Source of the DNA: Dichomitus squalens LYAD-421 SS1
Lineage: Eukaryota > Basidiomycota > Agaricomycetes > Polyporales > Polyporaceae
Direction of reading: 5' to 3'
NCBI RefSeq assembly: GCF_000275845.1
Contig: NW_006766884.1
Span: 451,976-515,975 of the forward strand
Length of the DNA stretch: 64,000 nucleotides
Shown here one piece after another: positions 49,331 through 61,498 of this stretch. The position numbers and the translations under genes were made by a program. The notes beneath the pieces are model-generated. The model worked only from the letters and a program-made list of their open reading frames with translations. It did not search any database and was not told the DNA's origin. Numbering within the stretch: position 1 is the stretch's first letter; each line of letters opens with the position of its first letter.

Positions 49331-49475
49331 TGGGCGTACTCAATTTTCAGGTCGCTGGCTCGTTGCTACCCAGGACGACCTAGCAACGGAGAGCCACCGT
49401 GACAAGGCAGTGCGGGCGAGCCCCACTTGCCGCTGCAAGTGTCCTAAACCGTGCCGTAGGAGGCCGTGAGCGGAG
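49331..49475 (+). repeat. Long inverted repeat, left arm (145 bp)
   Basis: From TGGGCGTACTCAATTTTCAG to GGAGGCCGTGAGCGGAG. It is the reverse complement of 49850-49994 with two mismatches (143 of 145 identical by eye). No coding potential is recognised. Confidence 0.9.
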
Positions 49476-49849
49476 CTTCAATTGAAGACGATGAGCACCT
49501 ACATAGTACTTGGTCGCGTGCCGTTGCGCGCAAGAGAGAACTGGCTGTATTCAGTGTGCATGCTTCGCGCGGTGTACTTGTGCACGCTAATGACTGATGC
49601 TCTCGTTATGCAAGCTCGTGAGGTATGACTGAGCCTCATAGTCACCAAACTGCTACTGCTCGTGTGAGTGACAAGCACTAGTGACGTGGACTAATCCATC
49701 CTCCCAAATACCCGTAGTACATACAGTAGACTACAGATATAGGGGCTATCCATGGTAGAAGACGGATGAAAGGTACATCAAGCAGTATAGACATCCCGAT
49801 TTGGCTTGTGAGACGCCCGAGCCGCAACACGGAGCGTGCTCTATTCGGA

Positions 49850-49994
49850 CTCCGCTCACGGCCTCCTACGGCACGGCTTAGGACACTTGCAGCGGCAAGT
49901 GGGGCTCGCCCGCACTGCCTTGTCACGGTGGCTCTCCGTTGCTAGGTCGTCCTGGGTAGCAACGGGCCAGCGACCTGAAAATTGAGTACGCCCA
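49850..49994 (-). repeat. Long inverted repeat, right arm (145 bp)
   Basis: Reverse complement of the left arm, separated from it by 374 bp. The flanks show no clear target-site duplication. A shared TCCAT just outside both arms suggests the repeat once extended a little further before a 5-bp indel. Best explanation: an inverted duplication or a fold-back/MITE-like element. Confidence 0.9.
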
Positions 49995-50420
49995 TTGATG
50001 GAGTTGTTCTAAGTTCTATGACATCATGCATCATGATTGACGCCATGTTGTGCGTCTGAGAGTAGCTCACGGCTTCGAATCTGTCTCAATACATGCCAAC
50101 ATATGACTTACAGGGTCAGGGTGGGTAAGTTCTCCTCGCGCGGCGTACTCATAATTTACCCAGGCCATCCTAGGTCCAAATTTGATACCTACGGGCATAG
50201 CTCCAAGACGACTCACGGTGTGTACGTTGGTTCGCGAATCAAAGTGGCAGAGGAAATGGCATGTATTACTGCCGCGGTAGCTCAAGATCCGGACCTCGTT
50301 ATCCACGCGACAAGAAATGGTGACGAGTGTGACCCACGGTGCTTCGCGTCTGTCCGGCGAATCGCTCTCAATCGTCCTTGGACTGGAACCACCACATACT
50401 CTTCCCCTCCTTCCTGCAAG
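49995..50420. other. Promoter region of array copy C
   Basis: About 0.43 kb between the inverted repeat and the copy C start codon. No other feature is seen. Confidence 0.4.
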
Positions 50421-53064
50421 ATGCCCGCGCGCAAAAAGGTTAAAACACATACAGATGCATCTACTGGTGTTGCGAGAACTAGCAAGGACAGGGGCAAGCT
50501 CACAACTCGCCGGAAAGCTGTTCGTGGTCGCAGAGGAGGCCTCAGGGATATGCCTGATATGCCGCTGGACGTCTTGCTTGAGGTAAGCACTAATTAGCGC
50601 TGGCGCGCATTGAGAGGACAATGTGCTGAATGTTGGGGATGTTTATGCAGATATTCGGCTTCATGCACCCGAGAGATCTGCTGGCTCTGGCACGAACGGA
50701 CAAGGCATTCCGCGCATTTCTCATGACCAGGAACGCACAGACTTTGTGGAGTGCTGCATTGGAGAGTGTGGAAGGTCTCCCCAGGTGTCCGTCCTACATG
50801 AGCGAGCCCGCCTATGTCAATCTCTTGTTTTGTAACCATTGTCATGTGAGTCCAGCATGCGTGTTCACGCATTGTTCTGCGCTCATCCACATTTCAGAAT
50901 TGCTTGAAAAACAACGTGCGAGTCGTCCTTTTCCAGTATGCTGCGCGCTATTGTCCTGCCTGCAGGGAACTCATGTCAGCGACCCGATCCTCTCCTGCAT
51001 ATGTTGAGTCTCACCTTTACGACTGAAACAGGTTTACGGATGAGTCCGAGTATCTCGTATTCTTCAGGACAGTAGGCTCAGTCACTAGTACTGGGCCGTT
51101 GCCCACATACATTCACTTGATCGCCGAAGCGGGCCACATGTGAGTCTTGATAACTGGGCGGGAAGTCACATTTCTCACTCATGTTACATGCAGGGTTGTC
51201 CATAAACCACAGCTTGCCGAGTTCCAGACACGCTGGGAACAGCTCGACGACGTAGCCGCCAAGAAAGGATTGATACTTCAGTTCGAGGCCAAGAAGAACC
51301 TCATTCTCGAGGTTAGCAGCCTGTTCGAAATGGCTTCGTCGCAACTCACTGGCTTGAAAGGCGTCGAACGAGTACTATTCCTGGGAGTGTCACCAGAAAG
51401 CTAAGAGATCGGATGAACTTGACAAGATTCGAGCCGCGCGAGTCCAAGCGTGAGAATATTCCTGCAACATGGAGTACGACGGAGGCTGAGTATACTTGTC
51501 AAGCATTCGAGACCACCTGCGTGAAATGGGGTGGGAGAAGGAGATCAGTTACATGGCGACACATCAATATCTGGGATTCGACTTCGAGCGGCAGAAGTTT
51601 GCAACTCGATCTGAGGCTCTCACCAATCGCGGTATGTCCTCGTTGTCTAGTTTGAGCAAAGCAGATATCTAATGAGCTTCGCTCGCACTAGTTTGGCACA
51701 AAATCCAGGGGGATGTAATCACGTTCGTGAATGGTGTCCGTACCCAACGCATTGCCGAAGAACGCAAGATCCTGCTGCACACTAGATTCACTGTTCTCGC
51801 GAAAGCTGTCAGCAGATACCAAGGCCCAGATGCGAAACGCGATCGCAGCTCTGACTTCGAACCGCATCTTAAGGACTTCATGTTCATGCCGGAGTTCCAC
51901 GAGCTGTTGGACGCACCAAGCTCGGCAGGTCTGTCAATTCTGGATGATCCCAGGCAATTGCGCGATATGTTCGGTGCTGGCATCGCGGCCTGGAAAAAAG
52001 CCCGCAAAGACGAGCTATCCGCCCTGGTAGCGCCGTCATTGTTGGAAGACGAGTCCGATCCTCTCGCCCTTGCTTTGACCGTGTTCCGCTGTAAAGGCTG
52101 CCGCCGCTGCGCCCTCAGGTACCCCGAAGTACTTGTGCATCACTGCCAGCGGAGGTTCTACTGGCGTTACATCCCCAGTTGGCGCACCGGAAATGTCGGC
52201 GATGTGTATAGGCACGCCGTCGCAACGTATGGGCATTTCTACCGGTCGCATTGGGAGATAAATCAGCACCTCACCGCCTCTACCGAAGCCATATCCTTCC
52301 TGCGACCTATTCTCGAAGCCTGCGGGGTGAATCCGGACACAGCGACTCGCCGGGAAGCCGATGAGTGCGGAGCGAGGTTGATTTGTCGACAATGCGAGGA
52401 CGTTACTCTAGATTTTAATGTCACGATCAACATGGACGATTCCGTTGATGGCGCGGAGGAGAGTTCGTACTGCGTCTTTGACTGGTCCGGAGCAGTGAGT
52501 CCCTTCTCTCGCACATAACCACGTTGACGGCAAGACTGACCCCGCGCCTTCAGCTGAACCACTGCATTCAAGGTATGAGCTGGGCAGTGCTAGATATCAC
52601 CATGGAACACGAGTGGGAACGTGTCTCCGAGGACGAAGCGGCAGTCATTTATCGGCTCGAAGACGAACTCCGTAGCCGGGATGACCATTCTGACCGGAAT
52701 CTCTTCCTCCACAACTGCTCCTATTGCGAGTACATCGGGAGCCGCGACATCATGCCCCAGCATTTGAAGAAACGGTGAGCATCTGATTGATATTTTGCAG
52801 ATGGACCACAGAGGACTTACGCGTTCTTCTGCAAGCCATGATCGCGAGGTGACCATAGCTGAAGTGGACGATCATTGCTACATCGGTTCTGACAAGGAGC
52901 CGAAGCTACCCACGATCGTTTTGGAGCGTCACAACGCTGATGGGACGTTCCAGGTGAATTGCCGCAAGGATAGTAATGAGCTGGCGGACGTGATGGTTCT
53001 CCCTGGTCTCGAGATCCTGACTTCACCGGATGAGTTCCAATCCGATACAGACGAAGAAGACTAG
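50421..53064 (+). CDS. F-box protein with several Cys/His modules, array copy C
   Basis: The start at 50421 (MPARKKVKTHTD) leads into VRGRRGGLRDMPDMPLDVLLE and the F-box IFGFMHPRDLLALARTDK across an intron. The first Cys group is NCLKNNVRVV..ARYCPACREL. Helical exons include IRDHLREMGWEKEISYM and VWHKIQGDVITFVNGV. The central module is FRCKGCRRCALRYPEVLVHHC. After a conserved stretch (ILEACGVNPDTAT) and an intron near 52495-52552, the last finger region reads NCSYCEYIGSRDIMPQHLKKR, joined over an intron (52776-52829) to HDREVTIAEVDDH. It ends in an acidic SDTDEED at 53064. All exons keep frame, so it looks functional. Role as for copy B: inferred SCF substrate receptor. Confidence 0.78.
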
Positions 53065-53444
53065 GTTTTCGTACGCTCGACCTGAGCCGGAGTAGAGACA
53101 TTCGCCGTCGTTTCTGTGATATCGGCAATCTATCATGTTTCGTAGCGCTTTTGCCGGCCGTCGTGTCCACCGCCCCGCACTTATCTTGCTTGAGGTCGCG
53201 ACTGCAAAGTATGCTGGGTCGGATGGTACAGCGCGCATGCATCCTCAAACAGTGTTTGGGACGTGGCAGAGTTTCGGTCGTTATTGATCGGACCTTGCGG
53301 TGGCCGATCAAATGGGTGTCGCATATATCGACCATCCATGTATGCGCTTTGGGCCGCACTCCCGTCTTCGCTACTACCACACCCCCGAGACGGTCTGTGC
53401 CTGCCCGTTTCGCACTTACATTCGGTTGAGCAACAGCAGCCACG

Positions 53445-56032
53445 ATGGATGCTGGTGTTCTTGATGATCATGAGGGTTTGCACGCTGAAGTCGGTCGGGC
53501 CCGGCGCGCACTTCGCGGCCGGCGCGGTGGCTTGAGAGACATGCCCAACATGCCTCTCGACATCTTGGTTGAGGTGCGTTTGAATCATTCTGATTATGCT
53601 GCAACTCCAGATATGCTCGGTATCTTGGCCACATACGGAGAAAGCGCGCATCTGACACTCGTTCCAGGTGTTCTCATTCATGCATCCTGGCGACCTCCTC
53701 AACCTCGCCAGAACCACGAAGGACTTCCGCGCCTTCCTCATGAGCCGCACGTCTGCCCCCTTCTGGAAGTCGGCCAGGCAGACCGTCGAGGGGCTTCCGG
53801 ATTGTCCGCCCTATCTGAGTGAACCCGCGTATGCAAACCTCATGTTCTTCGCTCTCTGCCATGTATGTCGCGCTTTCCTGCGTATGCAGTTATTGCGGGA
53901 GCTGAGTACCGGAACAGCATTGTCTCAAATCCAACATCCAGAATGCCCTCTTCGAACTCTCAGTGCGCTATTGTCGTGACTGCCAGCGCTATTTGTGAGT
54001 TGCTTAGTATCCCTTGCCTCCCAGTCTGATGCGGAAGGCCATTGTAGACTTATCGATGTTCAAGAGACTGACTACCGAATGGACGAGGTGGTGATAAAAA
54101 TGGGCTTTGAAGAGCCGTATCTGACTTCCGTGATCCTCTCGAGAGACTCTGTGTGAGCACCACTCAGTCTTATCACGCGGAAGGCTATATGCTAATTAGA
54201 CCACCCCAGGGACCGGCTGTTTTACCATCGGCCGGAGTACGAGAATTTCCGGAACTTCTGCTTCCTCGTCCAGGACGAGGCGGAGCTAGTGCGCAGCATC
54301 AAAGACAGGATCGCCTCTGTTCAAGTGATCAGTGAGGTCTGCATGCTTTATACAACAAAATGATGCTAGCATGACACGGTACTTGCCTGCAGTCGTGCGA
54401 AGCATTGTATGCTTGGAAGGAGGCGCAAGTGCAGAACAGAGCCCAAGAGCTCGACAGGCTTCGCGAAGAACGCTTCACTACGTCAGTTGACGGTTCTTCT
54501 TGGATGACGTACTCATCTAATCACAAATTTCCAGAATCATTGACTTTCTCCGTAAAGATGGATGGGGCGACGAACTCGATCGCATGGAACCGGAAGACCT
54601 ATACGAGCTCGCTGAGAAGCCATATGCGCGCAAGCCTCAGAAGCTGACACGACGCGGTGAGTCCCTCGTACCCTCGCATACTCATGCTGGGGGTGGTGAC
54701 GGCGAGGTACTGAAGAAGGACTCAGGATGGGCGAGTATTTGCGAAGACGCTCATGCATTCATGGAAGATGTGCAATCTCAGCGCCTGAAAATGGAACGAC
54801 GTGCCCTCCTGCACGACCGTCTCGTCGTTTTCGTCGGTCTGCTCGATGTTGTGGAAGGTCAAAAGAAGCGACCCTATTTGGCGGACCCTGAAGACTTGGG
54901 CAACTCGGAATACGACAAGGACGACAAGAGATCTCCAGAAGATGACCTACAGCCCCGGATCGCCGATTACGCAATGATGCCTTCACTGCGAGAAGTGCTA
55001 GACGACCCAGGCGATCATCCAGTGACCGAAGATCATCTATGGCAGCTGAGGGATCATCAAGCCGCCCTCATTGTACAATGGAAGCAGACTCTCCAGAACA
55101 GGCTCGTCGAGAAGCTCCGAGCTGCTATCGCCTTACCCGATGATATCGACGATCCTCTGAGTCTGGCTATCGCGTCGTTCTCCTGCCTGGCGTGCCATAG
55201 ATCCGTCCCCCTACGCTACCCTGAACTCCTGGCCCATCGATGTTTGCGACGCCTGCCTATCCACATGGGCACCGCTGACCTCTATACGATGACGATGAAT
55301 TTGCGGAAAGTCGTTCCCCAGTTTAGTTCTCCAGTTACACTCGATTACGTGCACGTCGACCGTCAAGTGGTCGAACGGCTCACCGCAGTCATCGACACTC
55401 TGGGTCTGGATCCTCTACATGCGACGCAGCACGACTTGGAACGCTGTGAAGGAAGGATGTACTGCGCATATGGCAAGTGCCAGACTGAGACCGGCGACCT
55501 ACTCCAACTGAGGGGATGTAACTGGTTGAGTGCGGTGTGTAGCTGGTCTATCGACCCTGGCTTTGAAGTATAGTTTGGCTGATCCACCACCTGCTCGCAC
55601 CAGCTTCTGCACATGGAGGAAGTTCACAATGAGACCAGTGCCTGCGGGTTCAGATTACTGGACGAACATGAGGCTGTACAGGTTGCGCGTCTGGAGGAGA
55701 CTGTCAAAAGCCACCTTGACAGTATCGCTGGCGATCGTACTTTTCTGCGGAGAGCCTGTCGTTTCTGCCCAAAGCGTTTCCTGAGTCGGACCTCCCTGGT
55801 TAATCATCTTGAGAGCCAGTAAGCCTCCGGCCCATTTTTGATATGTAACGATGTGCTGATGTTGAATGATGGTAGGCATAGCGTCGACATCGAAGATGAT
55901 TTAGACGGATACTTCTACATCCCTCTTGACGAGAGGACGCAGAGACTGCCCAAGATATACGTCTGTTACGACCTTCCCGACCGCCGCTATCGCGACGTGG
56001 GGCTTCCGAAGGGTTGGCGAGACCTCCTATAA
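53445..56032 (+). CDS. F-box protein with several Cys/His modules, array copy D
   Basis: The start at 53445 (MDAGVLDDHEGLH) gives a shorter, less basic N-terminus than copies B and C, but the same LRGRRGGLRDMPNMPLDILVE and F-box (VFSFMHPGDLLNLARTTKDF). Later exons give HCLKSNIQNALFELSVRYC, RLFYHRPEYENFRNFCFL, IIDFLRKDGWGDELDRM and SGWASICEDAHAFMEDVQ. The central module FSCLACHR..LRYPELLAHRC is kept. The C-terminal finger is the clearest of the family: CRFCPKRFLSRTSLVNHLES plus a His encoded after an intron, a C-x2-C-x12-H-x4-H pattern. It ends at 56032 (GWRDLL) without the acidic tail of copies B and C. It appears intact and is the most diverged member. Confidence 0.78.
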
Positions 56033-56306
56033 CGCCTAGGCGGAAATTTTGCCCGCCCGAGAGGCATACTGTAGTAAAGGTGGCATGCCTTAGTTCGAGC
56101 ATAATTCAAATTGTACTACTAGCGATGCAAAAAACAACGATCAGCAATCATAGCCATAGACCACCTCTCGAGGGCGGTTGAGAGCCAGCCCCCTTCCCAT
56201 AGAGATCCATCGCGCCGGCAAGTCGCTGTACATGGCAGGGATAAACAAAAGGTGTTCTATGCATCGTAGCATGTAGTACCTCCATGACGACAACAGAACA
56301 AATAAG

Positions 56307-59300
56307 TTACAGATAGCGAATCGAATCTATGCCCAAGCTACGTCTCGCGTGTATGATGGCTACAAGTTCCTTGATAGACTCCTCTAGAATGACGACGTTG
56401 TCAAGCAATTGCGAAAGCGTGACATGCGCGACTTTAGGGCCGTCTTCTTCTTCCTCCGAATCGTCCACAACTTGCGATTGTGTGCGACCGTCGCTCCATT
56501 GACCCGTCGAGCCAAAGACATCTTCCTCGTCTGCGTTGTACTTGCGCGACTTCGCGGGCGTCCAGGGACCAGAAGATGGCGCGGGTGCAAGATAGGGCTC
56601 TACAACAATGGCACCAGTCTTCTGGTAGTGGGGGCCGAACGGACTGGCCTCGAGCGCTCGCGCACCTCGCGACGGAGTCGTAGGCTCGGACGGCGGGGGC
56701 ATTGTCGGCTTGCTCTTCTTCGGTGTCAGGAAAGAGACAAACGACTGCGACACCGACTGGGTCGATTTTGGCTTCAGCTTTGTAGGCGTCTCCGCTGGAG
56801 ATGAGAGCACAGTGGACAGCGGTCCCCCAAATGCAGACGACTTCGGTGTCTCGAAGTCGAGTGCCAGCGTCAACGCATCAGTCAGGTTCTCATTAAACAA
56901 CAAGCCTTGTCGTCGTTCCTGAAGGTATTGATCGAAGTGCTCGACCATCTGGCGATATCGCTCGAGCTGACCGACGAGACCGTGGAAGATGGAGTGGACG
57001 ACGGGGCGCGACTGCTCATCTATGCTGGATGCGGGGAGCGCGTTGAACTCGGACGCGAGCTTCTCCTCTATCAGGAAGTCGATCGAGCGGTCGTCGCCAT
57101 CATCCTCATAGGACAAGACGTCTTGCTCGCGTGCGTTGGATGGCGTCGGTGACTCCTTGGGCGCAAAGGTCAACCAGCCTGCGAGGGAGCGGTCCGGACA
57201 GAGCGCGAGCGTGGCGAGCACGCCGGTCAGCGCCATGTTGGCTTCTGGTGTGTTAGAGAAGAATTTACGTAGAGACTGGAGGACGAGGGAGAGGACGGGG
57301 TCGTTGGGGTTCAAACGGTGCTTGAGTTTCGCCCGCGCTTCGAGGTCTATGTCGAGCCGGAAGCATGGTTGACTTTGGATGGAGAATATGGCATCGCGCA
57401 GATAGTGATCGTATCCCGTGCTGAACGCATCTTCTGCGTGGTTCGGATCGATGCGAGACACAAGTGTGAGGTATAGACCCATTTCACGTTCATGCGTCCA
57501 GTAAGTGGTATCGGGTTGGCTGAAAACGATCACCGACTTGGGACGAATGGGCTCTGCCTCCTTGGTATCTTCGGAGCCTGGGTATATGAACGTCTCATCG
57601 TCGTCATCCTGGTTCGCAGAAACTGATGGCGGGAGAACATCCTCGATCGCATCGGAAAGGATTGCAGGTTGGGGGAAGGAGGTAGCTTGAGGATCGTGTA
57701 TGACGACAAGCAATCGGTCCACGCAGAGCGTGCAGTATTGGAAGAGAAGTGACTGGAGGAGCTGGAGGGCGGCGGTAGCGGTCGGCTGCGACTTCGAGCG
57801 CAAGCTAGTCAATAGCAGGTCCTTGAGGGTGAAACGGCCCATGGAGGTGAAGTATGAAGACTGTTTGCGAGCATCTGGTGCTTCCATCTCCAGCAACGTC
57901 ATTGCAGTACTCTTGCGCCTGCCCTTCTTTGCCTTCTTCAGCTCCACCTGAGACATAGCAGTGGGAGGAGCTGTGTTGCCAAGGTTGAGCATTGATTGCG
58001 GACGTGCTCGGGAAGAAGTCAGATCCTCATTATTGTCCTCGCTCATCAAGAAGTCGACAAGCACATCCGCCAGCTGGCCATTCTCCAAAGTCCGGAGCAT
58101 GATCTCAATGTACGACATGACGGCCACGGCACTACCGTCGGCGTCGGAGCATTCGAGGATGGAAGGATAGAGGATGTTTTCAAGGAACACCCGCCGTACG
58201 GCATCCAGGATAGACTGCACGATCGCGGAACCTACGAGTGCTGAGGGGTCGAGAGTTCCATCCGCCGCGTCGTATCCCTTGTTCCGGCGGAAGACATCTT
58301 GCAGGAACTCAAGCAACTTCAGGAAGTGATCCAAGCGTGCCTTGAAGTCGGGACTTGAAGATTCCTCGAGACCCATAGCTCGACTTCGCTCCTTCTCGGC
58401 CTCCAGCTTCTCTTTCTCCTCAGACGGGAGCTCCGGGGTGGTGCTACTACCGAGGATCATAGCAGCCCCTGAGGATTTCTCTGCCGCTGTCGGTGGGCGG
58501 ACTTCGAGTTTGGTAGGAAGCAGGGAGTAAACGGCAGCGAGGCCAGCAGCGAGGACGTCAGAGAAATCGCCATCGAGGATATATTCCGCAAGAGCTAGAG
58601 CTGCGTCGGTGTTAGGGTCATGATCGTGTGCCGATAGTGTTGAGGTGGATGATCGAAGGTCTTCCTCGGGTTTATGCGAAGGATCCACGGGAGACATGGC
58701 GACATCCATAAGGAAAAGAAGACCCGCGCGTGCGAAGTCGCCGATCTGCCCCTCCCGATGCACGAAACGAAGTAGGTAGTTGAAGAGTAGAAACTCATAC
58801 TCTGGTTTCTTCGTGGTAGAAGATCCGAGTCCAGAGTTATCCGTCTGTTGGGAGGGAGCAGGAGAGGTAGGACGTTGAGGTATTGTAGCATCGGAAATGG
58901 ATTGGTCGCCTGATTGTTCGGCAGCCGGGGCGTTCTCCGCCTCTTCCTCGTCTTCATCCTCCTCCTCGACGGCGAATAGTGGTTCTGGTCGATACCACTG
59001 CTTGTCGTGGAAGAATATCATAAGTAGTTCGCGATATGTTCGTATTCTGCTGCAGAGAATGCAGAGGAGGTTGACCACTATGAGTGAATCAGTATGTGTA
59101 CAATGCAGAGTTAGCCAGGAACTTATACAATCTTCCTCATACTCCGAGGGTTGCGTACGGGACACATTCCCGGCCGCTCCCATGGGCTTGTTCCGACCAT
59201 CCAGCTGTTCTTGCAGATCATCCCCGACACAGTTGCGTAGCAGGCGGAGAACGGCCTTGTGAACCGCAGAATGTACGAGGAATTGTTCATCAAGCAGAAC

Positions 59301-59870
59301 GACCATGTTCTGTACGGCCCGGAGAACCTCTGCTTGGATACCGAAGGGGCGATCGGACTCGCTGAGCTTGACCAGCGTCCCAAGTACGTCTGATGCAATT
59401 CAGCACTCAACATACGGCTACGCAGCACGCTGGACGCACCATTCTTCAATAGATACTCCAAGCAGGCACCCGTCTCACTGATAGCCCGTTGGAGATTAAC
59501 ACAAGAGCACCGAGGGAAGGGCTTAGACATACCCCTCCTCCGTCCGTGTAGATTCCCAAACCAAAGAATCCACCATAGACTGTAGACGTGCAGGAACATC
59601 GGTAGACTTGATCCCGCGAGTCAATTGACGTTCGTCCGGATGTAGAAGGGTGTTCTGAACGACGCTTCATGAGGGCGGGGACACTCCACGACAGCTCCCA
59701 TCGTCCGCACCTTTATGAGCACCCATGACTTGTGGAACTCCTGTGCATGGTCGATCTGCACACAATACGCTCAGTGTCGAGTGGATCGCGTCCGAGCGAA
59801 GCGCATGTCGCACCTCGGCCTTGGGAATTGGCTGAGCGTTCGACCGCAAGAACTTGGAGAAGTAGTCCAT
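56307..59870 (-). CDS. FHIP/RAI16-like subunit of the FTS-Hook-FHIP complex
   Basis: The start at 59870 (MDYFSKFLRSNAQPIPKAE; exon 59870-59814) is followed by small exons giving IDHAQEFHKSWVLIK and TDVPARLQSMVDSLVWEST, then SETGACLEYLLKNGAS. Further exons read MVVLLDEQFLVHSAVHKAVLR and the RAI16-like core: DDKQWYRP-like region, YEFLLFNYLLRFVHREGQIGDFARAGLLFLMD, FLKLLEFLQDVFRRN, RFTLKDLLLTSLRS and LALCPDRSLAGWLTF. Acidic and Ser/Pro-rich disordered inserts lie between helical blocks, and the last helix ends LGIDSIRYL at 56307. In Aspergillus and animals this complex links early endosomes to dynein for transport along microtubules. Length of about 1,100 residues fits the fungal family. Confidence 0.85.
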
Positions 59871-60334
59871 TCCTCCTTGCCGTATCTCGCCCTAAAGTTC
59901 GAGAATCTGCACTGAAGCCTGCACAAGCCAGTAGCCCAAGATAGACAAACCAAGAGGGCAGGTGAACGTGGTACAGGCTCGAGTATCTCCTGGAGGTCAA
60001 TACGGTTCGACTTCCTCTGGGCGCTCCACGCGGCGTCGCCGCCCAGCTCTTTTCGCCTCCACTATGTACCACTCCCCTATTGCTGCTCTTCCTTATTATG
60101 TTTCCTGACAACAATATTGCTGCCTTCCATGTCTACATCGAATTGTATGACATCTTGCCAGGCCCGTCTCGCCAACCTGCGCGGTTGCTTTGGTGGCTGA
60201 CTAGGACTTCCGGACTGAATTCTGTCCTCACAATCGAGCTTCACCTACGAGTATGATGCCAGCCACACAGTACACACACGAACACTGCCAGATATACGCT
60301 CAAGAGACATGCTGAAGCAGACAGCTGTTCTTCA
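59871..60334. other. Divergent promoter region
   Basis: About 0.46 kb between the FHIP-like and coiled-coil start codons. No further feature. Confidence 0.5.
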
Positions 60335-61367
60335 ATGTCGGCATCTCGCTGTGCGTCCGCCTCGTCCTCCTACGACTCCTTCCTAGCTCCAGGGAACGAT
60401 GAAGCGAGCTACGCACCTCTCCTTGTCTCGCCAAGCAACATCTCTACTATCTCGGAGGATCTGAACCCGTTCGCCTCTCAGTCGTCTGACATTGCCGTTC
60501 TCCTGTCTCCCGGGGCCGCTGACTGTCCAGACGACCCCATCCCTCGCTTCGGTGCAACCTCCACCCCACCACCTCCGCTTCCAGCCGAGAAGGACGTCGA
60601 GGGCGAGCTCCGCAACGTTGTCGACGACCTTCTCCGCAAGAAGCGCGCCGCTCGCGACACCCTCGCAGAGGAGAACACCTCGCTCCGCGCCCAAGTCTCC
60701 CTGCTGCAGGATGCGCTCGTCCAGGCGTCCGCGCAGCCCGGATCCATGCTCACCGACTTGTTTGCCGCACTGGAACGCGAGCGCACGCTTCGCGTGAACG
60801 CGGAGGACTCGCGCATAGCGACCGGGAAGTACCTCGCGGAGCAGGTCGAGCGCATCTCGCTTCAGAAGGCGCTGCTCGAGAAGACCGTCACGTCATTCAC
60901 GCACGGGCGCGACTTTTGGCGGGCGAAGGCGATCGCGGCGCTCGAGCGGTGCGAGGCACTGGAGGAGGAGAACGTGCAGGTCAAGACGCAGCTTAACGCG
61001 ATAGTGAAGAAGCAAGACAGTATCGTCGAGAGCCAGATCAGCGAAGTCTTGCGCGAGGTCGCGGAGGAGCGGGACCGCCTCAAGCAGCTCGAGGACGTGC
61101 TCCCTTTCGCGGAGAGAACTAACGTGCAGGTTAAGACGAACGATAAGCCGAATCCGATAAAAACAAGTGGCTCGAAGCTGGACTTGACCAAATTGATTGG
61201 GGAGGTGAGTTCTCGAGACCACTTACCCAACAGTTCACTATACGTTGTGAATCTGTACCGTGTAGGGCAAGCTCTTCGGTGGCAAGACCGCAAAGGGACT
61301 CGTGTCCTACAAGATCACTCTGGACGCTCGTCGGGGTCCGCAGCAGTCCAAGAAAGAGCGGCCGTAG
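60335..61367 (+). CDS. Coiled-coil protein of unknown function
   Basis: The start at 60335 (MSASRCASASSSYDSF) gives a Ser/Pro-rich N-terminus. A long predicted coiled coil follows, from about residue 85 to 265 (LRNVVDDLLRKKRAARDTLA, LFAALERERTLRVNAEDSR, FWRAKAIAALERCEALEEE, ISEVLREVAEERDRLKQLE), with heptad-like spacing of Leu, Val and Ala. One intron (about 61206-61266) joins LTKLIGE to GKLFGGKTAKGLVSYK; the short basic terminus stops at 61367. Length is about 324 residues. No named family is recognised. The strong Arg/Glu bias and the single intron are unlike the neighbouring genes. Confidence 0.75.
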
Positions 61368-61498
61368 TGCGTTCAATAGCCTAATATGATAGCTATATTT
61401 GTGTTACAAGCCGTCAATATGCGTATTGCAGTGAAGTCCATGGTTATCATGGTGTTGCTACAGTTTACAAAGCGTGAAACTCAATAGCTTCCTATCCT

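Noticed and set aside
56409..56804. Plus-strand Arg-rich frame
   Set aside because: Antisense to the FHIP-like coding exon, without conserved features.
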